The notes under the pieces are model-generated. The model did no database searches, was not told the DNA's origin, and saw nothing but the letters and a program-made list of their open reading frames with translations. Below, piece after piece: positions 1 through 7,497 of a stretch of DNA of 64,000 nt. Every line of letters starts with the position of its first letter. Position 1 is the stretch's first letter. Position numbers and translations under genes: made by a program. This stretch comes from Sphingomonas sp. IC-56 (GTDB lineage: Bacteria; Pseudomonadota; Alphaproteobacteria; Sphingomonadales; Sphingomonadaceae): assembly GCF_021043375.1 (NCBI RefSeq), contig NZ_JAJNDV010000006.1:1-64000 (forward strand). Direction: 5' to 3'.

Positions 1-66
1 GGAAGGATCTCGACGCCGGGTGCCACCCCCTCCCCAGCGCCTGCAGCCACGCCGGCTGCACAGTGA
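1..66 (+). CDS. mreC: MreC C-terminal tail (partial, 5' end outside window)
   Basis: Frame 1 is open from the window edge and ends in TGA at 64-66. It encodes a short Pro/Ala/Thr-rich tail ending in Ala-Ala-Gln. The stop overlaps the GTG start of the next gene by four bases (GTGA), as expected for translational coupling. MreC is the periplasmic rod-complex protein that usually precedes mreD, and proline-rich C-termini are common in it. The name rests on gene order; the 21 visible residues alone would not identify it. Confidence 0.6.
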   Translation, partial: GRISTPGATPSPAPAATPAAQ

Positions 67-575
67 GCGGCGTCGAGATCCTTCCCTTCGGGCAGAGCGA
101 GCGCCCGCCCCGAGCACGATGGCTGGCACCCTTGTCCGTCGCGCTCGGATCGGCGGTGACGCTGGTTCCGCTGATCGCGACGGTGCCGATACTGCCGCCC
201 TTTGGGCTGATGATGCTGCTGGGATGGCGGATGATCCGGGGCAATTCGATGCGGGTGTGGGCGCCCGTGCCGCTCGGCTTCTTCGACGACCTGCTGAGCG
301 GGCAGCCACTTGGCAGCGCGATGCTGCTCTGGACGCTGTGCGTGCTGGCGATCGATGTGCTAGACACGCGGCTGGTATGGCGTGATTTCTGGCAGGATTG
401 GGTTATCGCGACCGGGGCTGTCGGCTTCTGCCTGATTGCGGGCCGGTTGCTTGCGGTCCCCTTCGGCGCCCATGTCGACACTGCCTTGTTGTTCCAGCTG
501 GTCACTGCGGCGGCGTTCATGCCGGTTATCTTCCGCCTGTGTGCCTGGCTGGACCGGGATGCTAAGAAAGTCTGA
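63..575 (+). CDS. mreD: Rod shape-determining protein MreD
   Basis: A 170-residue integral membrane protein, the usual MreD length. A short N-terminal cytoplasmic segment is followed by about five hydrophobic helices, the first near residues 22-45. MreD is an inner-membrane part of the elongasome that works with MreB, MreC, PBP2 and RodA in lateral wall synthesis. The GTG start at 63 overlaps the upstream stop (GTGA), and the TGA at 573-575 shares one base with the mrdA start (TGATG). Sequence conservation in MreD is low, so the position directly before mrdA-rodA carries much of the call. Confidence 0.85.
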   Translation: MSGVEILPFGQSERPPRARWLAPLSVALGSAVTLVPLIATVPILPPFGLMMLLGWRMIRGNSMRVWAPVPLGFFDDLLSGQPLGSAMLLWTLCVLAIDVLDTRLVWRDFWQDWVIATGAVGFCLIAGRLLAVPFGAHVDTALLFQLVTAAAFMPVIFRLCAWLDRDAKKV

Positions 576-2611
576 TGGCGCGTATCACCGAGGCAAGCCA
601 GGCCTATAGTTTTTCACGCCGCGCGCTGCTGCTCGGCGGGGGGCAGGCCGCCGTGGGCCTGGTGCTCGCCGGACGCATGACCTGGTTGGCGGTGTTCGAG
701 AACGAGCATTACAACCTGCTAGCCGAGAGCAACCGCGTCAACATGACGCTGTCGCCCCCGCGGCGCGGCTGGATCGTCGACCGCAACGGCGTGCCGATCG
801 CCAACAACCGCACCGATTTCCGCGTCGACATCATCCCCGACCGGCTGGTCGACCGGGAGCGGGTGCTTGCCACGCTGCAACAGATCCTGGGTCTCACGCC
901 CGAGGAGATGGAGCGCATCCAGACGGACCTGAAGCGCGCGGCCGGATTCCAGCCTGTGGCGGTGAAGGAGAATCTGGACTGGGAGCGGTTCGCCGCCATC
1001 AGCGTGCGGCTGCCCGAACTGCCGGGCGTCTCCCCTACCCGCGGTTTTGCCCGCAACTATCCGCTGGGCGCCGGTGTCGGGCATCTGGTCGGCTATGTCG
1101 GCACCGCATCGGCCGAGCAGTACAAAAAGGAAAAGGACCCGCTGCTCGTCACCCCCGGCTTCAAGCTGGGCAAGGACGGGCTGGAGCGCGCAATGGAGGG
1201 CGAGCTGCGCGGCAGGGCCGGGGCCAAGCGCGTCGAAGTGACTGCGCATGGCCGCTTGGTGCGCGAGCTTGAGACCCGGCCCGACGTGCCGGGCAAGAAC
1301 ATCAAGCTGACCATCGACGCGCTGCTCCAGGAATATGTCGCGCGGCGGCTGGGCACCAATTCGGGCTCGGCGGTGGTGATCGACGTGGAGAATGGTGACA
1401 TCCTGTCGATGGTGTCGATGCCCTCTTATGATCCCAACGCCTTTTCCGATGGGATCAGCCAGAGCGAGTGGAAGATCCTGGCCGAGGACGACCACGTCCC
1501 GCTCATGAACAAGGTGCTTCAGGGGCTGTATCCGCCGGGTTCCACCGTGAAGCCGATGAACGGGCTGGCGCTGATGCAGGCGGGAGTCGACCCGCATATG
1601 CGCATCAGCTGTGGCGGCGCGATGCGCGTCGGCAACGGCGTGTTCCACTGCCACAAGCGCGGCGGGCACGGGCCGCTCGACCTGCGCCAGGCGATCATGC
1701 AGAGCTGCGACATCTATTTCTACGAGATGATCCGGCGCGTCGGCTATGACGCGATCGCGCCGGTCGCCCGCGCGCTGGGGCTGGGGCAGAAGTTCGACCT
1801 GCCCTTTTCGAGCCAGCGTTATGGCACGGTGCCGGACAGCGCGTGGAAGCTGCGACGCTACAAGACCAAATGGACAGTGGCTGACGGGCTGAACGCCTCG
1901 ATCGGCCAGGGTTATGTGCTCTCCAACCCGCTCCAGCTGGCGGTGATGACCAGCCGGCTCGCCTCAGGCCGGGCGCTGGTGCCGCGGCTGATCGCGGGGA
2001 CGCACATGGAGCCCGCGCCAGCGCTGGACGCCAGCCCCGAGCAGCTGGCGATCATCCGCGACGCGATGTTCGGGGTCGTGAATGCCGGCGGCACCGGTGG
2101 CGCGGCCCGGATGCTGGTGCCCGGCGTCGCGATGGCGGCCAAGACCGGCACCGCGCAGGTGCGGCGCATTACCATGGCCGAGCGGCGCGGCGGTGTGCTT
2201 AAGAACGGGCAGCTGCCCTTCAAGCTGCGCGACCACGCGCTGCTGGTGTGCTTCGCGCCGGCCGACAAACCCAAATATGCCGCGGGCATCGTGCTGGAGC
2301 ATAACGGCCACACGATCCGCAATCTCGACACCCCGCTGATCGGGCGCGACATCATGACGTTCCTGTTCGACCGCGAGCGCGCAATCAAGTCGCTGCACGA
2401 AGTCGAGCCGACCTGGGGCGGCGACTATACCACCCGCATGAAGGCGCAGGCCGACGCGTTCAAGGCAGCCCAGAGTGCGCCCCCGCCCCCCGCGCCCGAG
2501 GATGCTGCGGGAGCGGTCAGCAACATCGCGTCGGAGGCGGCGGACGCCACCACCTCCAACACCATCGACCCCAGAGCCGCTGAGCGCGGCAGCGCGGAGA
2601 TCCAACCATGA
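575..2611 (+). CDS. mrdA: Penicillin-binding protein 2 (elongasome transpeptidase)
   Basis: A 678-residue class B PBP that cross-links peptidoglycan during cell elongation. An N-terminal cytoplasmic stretch and one membrane anchor (about residues 17-40) precede the PBP dimerisation domain (about 60-230) and the transpeptidase domain (about 260-600). All three active-site motifs are visible: SxxK at Ser323-Lys326 (STVK), the SxN-equivalent Ser377-Cys-Asp379, and Lys523-Thr-Gly525. The C-terminal 70 residues are Ala/Pro-rich and probably disordered. It overlaps mreD by one base and rodA by four, so the four genes are almost certainly one transcript. Confidence 0.97.
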   Translation: MARITEASQAYSFSRRALLLGGGQAAVGLVLAGRMTWLAVFENEHYNLLAESNRVNMTLSPPRRGWIVDRNGVPIANNRTDFRVDIIPDRLVDRERVLATLQQILGLTPEEMERIQTDLKRAAGFQPVAVKENLDWERFAAISVRLPELPGVSPTRGFARNYPLGAGVGHLVGYVGTASAEQYKKEKDPLLVTPGFKLGKDGLERAMEGELRGRAGAKRVEVTAHGRLVRELETRPDVPGKNIKLTIDALLQEYVARRLGTNSGSAVVIDVENGDILSMVSMPSYDPNAFSDGISQSEWKILAEDDHVPLMNKVLQGLYPPGSTVKPMNGLALMQAGVDPHMRISCGGAMRVGNGVFHCHKRGGHGPLDLRQAIMQSCDIYFYEMIRRVGYDAIAPVARALGLGQKFDLPFSSQRYGTVPDSAWKLRRYKTKWTVADGLNASIGQGYVLSNPLQLAVMTSRLASGRALVPRLIAGTHMEPAPALDASPEQLAIIRDAMFGVVNAGGTGGAARMLVPGVAMAAKTGTAQVRRITMAERRGGVLKNGQLPFKLRDHALLVCFAPADKPKYAAGIVLEHNGHTIRNLDTPLIGRDIMTFLFDRERAIKSLHEVEPTWGGDYTTRMKAQADAFKAAQSAPPPPAPEDAAGAVSNIASEAADATTSNTIDPRAAERGSAEIQP

Positions 2612-3726
2612 GCGTGCTCGGGCCCGGGCTGGTACCGCAACCGCTGGCCCAGTTGCCATGGAAGGTCATCCTGCTGGTCCTGGCGATCGGCACCTTCGGG
2701 CTGGTGGTGCTGTTCTCGGCGGCCGGAGGCAATTTGTACCCCTGGGCCTGGAACCAGGGCCTCAAATTCTTTGTGTTCCTCGGCATGGCGGTCGCCCTCT
2801 CGCGGGTGCCTGAACGCTGGTGGGCGCATGGCACCTTTCCCGCCTATATCGTCATCCTGCTGATGTTGTTCGGCGTGGAGCTGCTGGGCAAGGTAGCGGG
2901 TGGCAGCCAGCGGTGGCTCGACCTCGGGTTTATCCGGATCCAGCCCTCCGAGCTGATGAAGCCGGTGATCGTCCTTGCCATCGCTCGCTTCTACGAGATG
3001 CTGCCGGCAGGTGACATCCGCAAGTTCGGCGCGCTCTGGCCTGCCGCCGTGCTGATCGGGCTCCCGGCCGGGCTGGTGATGCTTCAGCCCGACCTGGGTA
3101 CGGCGCTTATGATCACAGGCTGCGGCGTGATCGTGATGTTCCTGGCGGGCATTCCGCTGCGGCTGTTCATTGGCGGCGGGCTGTTGCTGGCGGTCTCGAC
3201 GCCGCTGGCGGTCAACTTTCTGCTGCACGACTATCAGCGCAACCGCGTTCTCATCTTCCTCGACCCCGAAAGCGACCCGCTCGGCACCGGCTATCATATC
3301 AGCCAGTCCAAGATCGCGATCGGGTCGGGCGGCTGGTTCGGCAAGGGCTTCCTGAACGGCACGCAGAGCCATCTCGACTATCTGCCCGAAGGCCATACCG
3401 ACTTCGCGCTTGCGACGATGATGGAGGAGTGGGGGCTGATGGGCGGCGTGCTGCTGATCGTGGCCTTCGGCCTGCTGATCGGCTGGGGGATCAGTGTCGG
3501 CCTGCGCGCCAAGACCAAGTTCGGCCGGCTGACGGCCGCCGGGCTGTCGGGCACCATCTTCCTCTACGCGTCGATTAACATGGCGATGGTGATGGGTCTG
3601 GCGCCGGTCGTCGGCGTGCCGCTGCCGCTGGTGAGCTTCGGCGGCACCGCGGTTATGACGATCATGATCTGCTTAGGAATCCTGATGTCGATCGATCGGG
3701 AGAACCGCCGCGTCACCCGCTGGTGA
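2608..3726 (+). CDS. rodA: Rod shape-determining glycosyltransferase RodA (SEDS family)
   Basis: A 372-residue polytopic SEDS protein that polymerises lipid II into glycan strands together with PBP2. About ten hydrophobic helices are visible. Family signatures include Gly-Gly-Ser-Gln-Arg-Trp-Leu near residue 95, the Gln-Pro-Asp-Leu-Gly-Thr segment near residue 160 that contains the putative catalytic Asp, and a Leu-Pro-Glu-Gly-His-Thr-Asp-Phe segment near residue 255. The ATG lies inside the mrdA stop (ATGA overlap). It is the last gene of the operon; a tRNA gene follows on the same strand after about 100 bases. Confidence 0.97.
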   Translation: MSVLGPGLVPQPLAQLPWKVILLVLAIGTFGLVVLFSAAGGNLYPWAWNQGLKFFVFLGMAVALSRVPERWWAHGTFPAYIVILLMLFGVELLGKVAGGSQRWLDLGFIRIQPSELMKPVIVLAIARFYEMLPAGDIRKFGALWPAAVLIGLPAGLVMLQPDLGTALMITGCGVIVMFLAGIPLRLFIGGGLLLAVSTPLAVNFLLHDYQRNRVLIFLDPESDPLGTGYHISQSKIAIGSGGWFGKGFLNGTQSHLDYLPEGHTDFALATMMEEWGLMGGVLLIVAFGLLIGWGISVGLRAKTKFGRLTAAGLSGTIFLYASINMAMVMGLAPVVGVPLPLVSFGGTAVMTIMICLGILMSIDRENRRVTRW

Positions 3727-3828
3727 TTTTTTCCAGAAAAGGGGTTTACAAGCGGCAGAAGGCGACGCTAAAGGCGCCTTCCCAACGCGGTGGCGCTCTT
3801 CCAACAAGCGCCTCACCAGCCTCGGAAT

Positions 3829-3904
<76 letters not shown>

Positions 3905-3966
3905 TTCCTTCTTCTTTGCAATCAGTTAGTTAGGTCGGTTCCAGCGACGAGCTTGAGCCGTGGCTG

Positions 3967-4043
3967 GCCCCCACTGTGACCTATTTTGTGCCCTTGACCC
4001 GGCCTTTCTCCTGAGGGGCCAGTGTGACCTGATTTGCCCTCGA
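3967..4043 (+). repeat. Imperfect direct repeat in the gap after tRNA-Lys
   Basis: Two related segments, about 3967-3997 and 4015-4043, share GGCC, then TGTGACCT, a T-rich core and CCCT. The 225-base gap between the tRNA and the TetR gene holds no convincing gene. Such duplicated TGTGACC-type sequence next to a tRNA could be residue of a mobile element end, but no transposase or flanking target duplication is visible. Confidence 0.35.
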
Positions 4044-4129
4044 AAATCAGCTGGTCTGCGTAAGGCTGCAAATGCTTCACCGACATGTGAGGCAGGAGCC
4101 GCGCATCCGAACTTCGATAGATCGCGCAC

Positions 4130-4759
4130 TCAGATGACGAACGCCCGCAAGAACACTTCGGCGGCGCGCTCTGCCTCAGCGGCGACCTTGTCCGCGGCGC
4201 CTTCGTCCTGGCCCCACAGCATGCGCTGGTGCAGCCCGCCCATGCACAGGGCCATCATCACCTGCGCCGCCTCGGCGGGATCCTCCTGGCGCAGCTGGCC
4301 CGCCGCCATTGCCTCGGCGATGAAGGCGGTCAGCAGTTCGCGGGTCCGCTGCGGCGCGCGCCGATAGAAGATCTCGCCGACTTCAGGTGCGCGGCCCACT
4401 TCCGCCGCCACCAGACGATGCAGCCTGAGCGCATCCGGTGACGTAAGCTTGGTCAGGAAGCCGCGTGCGAACTCCATCAGCGTGGCCCGGACATCGTTGG
4501 AAGGCTTCAACAGGTCCGTCAGCTGCTGGCGGTATTCGCGCGTCGCCTCATCAAGCACCGCGGCAAACAGTTCTTCCTTGTTCGAGAAGTAGTTCCACAG
4601 CGTCGCCTTGGACCCACCGAGCTCAACCGCGATCGAGGACATGGACGTGGCCGAATAGCCATTTTCGAGAAACGCGCGCCGCGCCGTGCACAGGATCGTC
4701 GACCGGCGATCCTGCTTGCGCGCCTCACGCTTGCCGGGGACGGGGGTGGAGCCTTCCAT
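4130..4759 (-). CDS. TetR-family repressor of the adjacent efflux operon
   Basis: A 209-residue TetR regulator. The N-terminal helix-turn-helix runs about residues 15-60 and includes the typical SKATLWNYFSNKEELF stretch. The C-terminal three-quarters is a ligand-binding/dimerisation domain of the TetR_C type found in efflux repressors. The reading frame is open upstream to 4855, but the ATG at 4759 is preferred: the upstream part is not TetR-like and would cross the operators. The promoter -10 (TATAGT on the minus strand, 4771-4766) places the transcript start at or next to this ATG, so the mRNA may be leaderless. Divergent from nodT-emrA-emrB; the shared operators imply it represses itself and the pump. 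Confidence 0.85.
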   Translation of the reverse strand: MEGSTPVPGKREARKQDRRSTILCTARRAFLENGYSATSMSSIAVELGGSKATLWNYFSNKEELFAAVLDEATREYRQQLTDLLKPSNDVRATLMEFARGFLTKLTSPDALRLHRLVAAEVGRAPEVGEIFYRRAPQRTRELLTAFIAEAMAAGQLRQEDPAEAAQVMMALCMGGLHQRMLWGQDEGAADKVAAEAERAAEVFLRAFVI

Positions 4760-4761
4760 AG

Positions 4762-4779
4762 CCGTACTATAGAGTACAG
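4762..4779. promoter_or_regulatory. TetR operator 1 (over the repressor's own -10)
   Basis: CCGTAC-N6-GTAC with arms GTACT/AGTAC around ATAG (4764-4777). It overlaps the minus-strand -10 hexamer TATAGT. The same CCGTAC-N6-GTAC pattern recurs once, 59 bp away. Site function is inferred from symmetry and position. Confidence 0.75.
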
Positions 4780-4815
4780 TTTCGTGTTGACAAGGCGCGC
4801 AGCCATCGCCATCTG
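4766..4815. promoter_or_regulatory. Back-to-back promoters sharing their -35 bases
   Basis: Minus strand: TTGTCA (4793-4788), 16 nt, TATAGT (4771-4766), reading into the TetR gene. Plus strand: TTGACA (4787-4792), 17 nt, then a poor -10 (CATCTG, 4810-4815), reading into the efflux operon and predicting a start near 4822, inside operator 2. The two -35 boxes occupy the same seven bases, so the two polymerases would compete. Confidence 0.6.
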
Positions 4816-4820
4816 CCTTT

Positions 4821-4836
4821 CCGTACCAATCAGTAC
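4821..4836. promoter_or_regulatory. TetR operator 2 (over the efflux transcript start)
   Basis: Perfect inverted repeat CCGTAC-CAATCA-GTACGG, twelve bases before the ATG of the outer-membrane gene. It matches operator 1 in arm sequence and spacing. Confidence 0.8.
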
Positions 4837-4847
4837 GGCGCTTTTTC

Positions 4848-6305
4848 ATGCACATTCCTCGTCTTCTGTCTGCGGCTGCGGGCGCGGCGCTCCTTTCGGG
4901 CTGCGCGACCGTCCCTGATCTCGGCGTCCGTCCCGAACCGCGTGCGGCGGCCAGCTTCGCTGCGACTCAGTTGCTCGCGTCCGGTGCAACCGTCGCCGCC
5001 TGGCCCGGTGACCGCTGGTGGACCGACTATGGCGATGCCCAGCTTGCCGGTCTGATCGAAGAGGGTCTGCGCGGCACACCCGATCTCGCCGCCGCCGCCG
5101 CGCGCCTCCGCTCTGCCCGAGCCTACGCCGAACAGGCTGGCGCTGCTCGCCTGCCGTCGGTGGGCGCGGAGGCCAGCGTCTTAGAAACCAAGCAGAGCTA
5201 CAACAATGGCATCCCCGCCGAGTTTGTACCGCAGGGGTGGAACGACACCGGCCATGTCGCGGCGACGCTCAGCTTCGACCTCGATCTTTGGGGCCGTAAC
5301 CGCGCCGCACTGCGCGCCGCCACCTCGGACGCGGAGGCCGCGCGCATTGAGCTGGAACAGGCTCGGCTGGTGCTCTCCACCAACATCGCCAGCGCTTATG
5401 CCGACCTGGCGCGCTATTCCCGCCAGCGTGCGGTGCAGTTTGAGGCGCTGGAAATCCGCACCCGCACGCAAAGGCTGGTGACCGACCGCGTGACCAGTGG
5501 CCTCGACACACAGGCCGAACAGAAGCAGGCGGAGGCCGGCGTTCCCGCCGCCCGTGCCGATCTCGCCGCGACCGACGAGGCGATCGGCCTTACCCGCAAC
5601 CGGATTGCAGCGCTGCTCGGGCAGGGCCCCGATCGCGGCCTCTTGATCGCGTTGCCGACGGCCACCGCGGTCGCGCGCGGACTGCCTGCCGGCCTCACGA
5701 CCGATTTGATCGGCCGGCGTCCCGACATCGCTGCCGCGCGCGCGCGGGTCGAGGTTGCCGCCGCCCGCATCAAGGTGGCGCGCGCCGACTTCTATCCCGC
5801 AGTGAATCTCAGCGCGCTGATCGGCTTCCAAACGCTCGGCGTTAATAAGCTGTTCGACGGCGGCTCGACTTATGGCCAGGCTGGCCCAGCGGTGAGCCTG
5901 CCGATCTTCCGCGGGGGGCAACTTGCCGGCCAGTATCGCGGTGCCCGCGCGGCGTTCGACGAAGCCGTCGCCAACTACGATGGCACCGTCGCCACCGCTT
6001 ATCGCGAAGTCGCCGACGCGGTGACGAGCCAGCGGGCACTCGCCACGCGCTTGTCGGAAACGCGTCAGGCCCTCGCCTCCTCCGAACAGGCCTATGGCGT
6101 GGCGCGTCAGCGCTACGAGGGTGGCTTGTCGACCTTCCTCGACGTGCTCACGGCCGAGGAACGCGTGCTTCAGGCACGACAAATCGTCGCCGACCTCGAA
6201 ACCCGCGCCTTCACACTCGATATTCAGCTTGTCCGCGCGCTGGGCGGCGGCTTCTCCCCTGCTTCCGCGGCTGCTGCCGCTTCCAAGGACCAGATCCATG
6301 GCTGA
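4848..6305 (+). CDS. NodT/TolC-type outer membrane efflux lipoprotein
   Basis: A 485-residue outer-membrane factor of a tripartite drug pump. It has a lipoprotein signal with lipobox Leu-Ser-Gly-Cys (Cys at about residue 19), then two repeated outer-membrane efflux domains (about 60-260 and 275-470) rich in Ala/Arg/Glu coiled-coil helices. Family length is 450-500. No Shine-Dalgarno is evident before the ATG at 4848, which lies 12 bases past operator 2. It overlaps the adaptor gene by eight bases. The order outer-membrane factor, adaptor, MFS pump is the usual EmrAB-type arrangement in sphingomonads. The substrate cannot be read from sequence. Confidence 0.92.
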   Translation: MHIPRLLSAAAGAALLSGCATVPDLGVRPEPRAAASFAATQLLASGATVAAWPGDRWWTDYGDAQLAGLIEEGLRGTPDLAAAAARLRSARAYAEQAGAARLPSVGAEASVLETKQSYNNGIPAEFVPQGWNDTGHVAATLSFDLDLWGRNRAALRAATSDAEAARIELEQARLVLSTNIASAYADLARYSRQRAVQFEALEIRTRTQRLVTDRVTSGLDTQAEQKQAEAGVPAARADLAATDEAIGLTRNRIAALLGQGPDRGLLIALPTATAVARGLPAGLTTDLIGRRPDIAAARARVEVAAARIKVARADFYPAVNLSALIGFQTLGVNKLFDGGSTYGQAGPAVSLPIFRGGQLAGQYRGARAAFDEAVANYDGTVATAYREVADAVTSQRALATRLSETRQALASSEQAYGVARQRYEGGLSTFLDVLTAEERVLQARQIVADLETRAFTLDIQLVRALGGGFSPASAAAAASKDQIHG

Positions 6306-7485
6306 TGCCGATCCCCAGATCCGTAACCAGGCTTCGCAAGCAGCCCCGGCGCCGGAGGCTCCTGGGCAATTTGCCGCCGATCCGGCACCGACGCGCGGTG
6401 GACTGCGTAAAAAGCTGCTGGGCGGCATCGGCGCGCTCGTGCTCATCGGCGGCGCAGGCTATGGCGCGTGGTACACGATGATCGGCAGCCACTATATTGG
6501 CACCGATAATGCCTATGTCGGCGCGGACACGGCCGCGATCACCCCGATGCTCGCTGCCCAAGTCGCCGAAGTCGCAGTCACCGACACCCAGGCCGTGAAG
6601 AAGGGCGACTTGCTCGTCCGCCTTGATGACAGCGATGCCAGGATCGCCGTCGCCCAGGCCGAGGCCGATCTTGCCCGAGCCCAGCGCCAGTACGGCCAGA
6701 CCTCGGCCACCAGCGCCGCGCTCGCCGCGCAGGTTCAGGCGCGTGAGGCCGACATCACCCGCGCCCGCGCCCAGCTCACTGCCGCGCAGGCCGATTATGA
6801 GCGCGCCCGCGTCGATCTCGAACGCCGCCGCCGCCTCGCGCCCAACGGCGCCGTGTCGGGCGAGGAGCTGAGCTCGGCCACCAACGCATTCGCCACCGCG
6901 CAGGCCAATCTCCAGCTTGCCCGCGCCGCCATCGCTCAGGCGACCTCCACCCGCGGCGCAGCCTCCGGCGAACTCGCCGCCAACGACGCGCTGATCCGCG
7001 GCACCACCACGGCTACCGCGCCCGAAGTGCTCGCCGCCCAGGCCAAGCTTGCCCAGGCGAAGCTCGACCTTCAGCGCACCACCATTCGTGCGCCGATGGA
7101 CGGCGTGATCACCCGCCGTAACGTCGCTATCGGCCAGCGCGTGGCACCCGGCACGCAGCTGATGCTGATCGTCCCGGTTGGCCAGCTCTATGTCGATGCG
7201 AACTTCAAGGAAGGCCAGCTGACCAAGGTCAAGGTTGGCCAGCCGGTTACGCTCACGTCTGACCTGTACGGCGGCGATGTGGAATATCATGGCCGCGTGG
7301 TCGGGCTGTCGGGCGGCACCGGCTCGTCTTTCGCGCTGATCCCGGCCCAGAACGCCACGGGCAACTGGATCAAGGTGGTGCAGCGCCTGCCCGTCCGCGT
7401 GGCGCTCGACCCCAAGGAGCTGCAGGCGCATCCGCTGCGCGTAGGTTTGTCGATGGACGCCGAGATCGACGTCTCCAAGAACTAA
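6298..7485 (+). CDS. emrA: HlyD/EmrA-type membrane fusion protein
   Basis: A 395-residue periplasmic adaptor linking the MFS pump to the outer-membrane factor. A cytoplasmic N-tail (about 1-38) precedes a single membrane anchor (about 39-62) and a biotinyl/lipoyl-like half-motif (IGTDNAYVGAD). A long Ala/Gln/Arg-rich coiled-coil hairpin (about 120-245) is followed by the second lipoyl half (TTIRAPMDGVITRRNV) and a beta-barrel domain. The frame stays open upstream to 6094, but the ATG at 6298 gives the normal EmrA start and an eight-base overlap with the upstream gene. The gene name is by family and operon position. Confidence 0.92.
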   Translation: MADADPQIRNQASQAAPAPEAPGQFAADPAPTRGGLRKKLLGGIGALVLIGGAGYGAWYTMIGSHYIGTDNAYVGADTAAITPMLAAQVAEVAVTDTQAVKKGDLLVRLDDSDARIAVAQAEADLARAQRQYGQTSATSAALAAQVQAREADITRARAQLTAAQADYERARVDLERRRRLAPNGAVSGEELSSATNAFATAQANLQLARAAIAQATSTRGAASGELAANDALIRGTTTATAPEVLAAQAKLAQAKLDLQRTTIRAPMDGVITRRNVAIGQRVAPGTQLMLIVPVGQLYVDANFKEGQLTKVKVGQPVTLTSDLYGGDVEYHGRVVGLSGGTGSSFALIPAQNATGNWIKVVQRLPVRVALDPKELQAHPLRVGLSMDAEIDVSKN

Positions 7486-7497
7486 GGAACCTCGCCC

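Noticed and set aside
719-1669. Long minus-strand frame opposite mrdA
   Set aside because: Shadow of a GC-rich coding gene: His/Arg/Ala/Gln-rich translation without domains, and mrdA is certain.
2425-3396. Minus-strand frame opposite rodA
   Set aside because: Antisense shadow with a His/Gln/Arg-rich repetitive composition; no start signal.
3905-4129. Integrative element attached at tRNA-Lys
   Set aside because: There is no integrase and no repeat of the tRNA 3' end downstream; only a short imperfect direct repeat is present.
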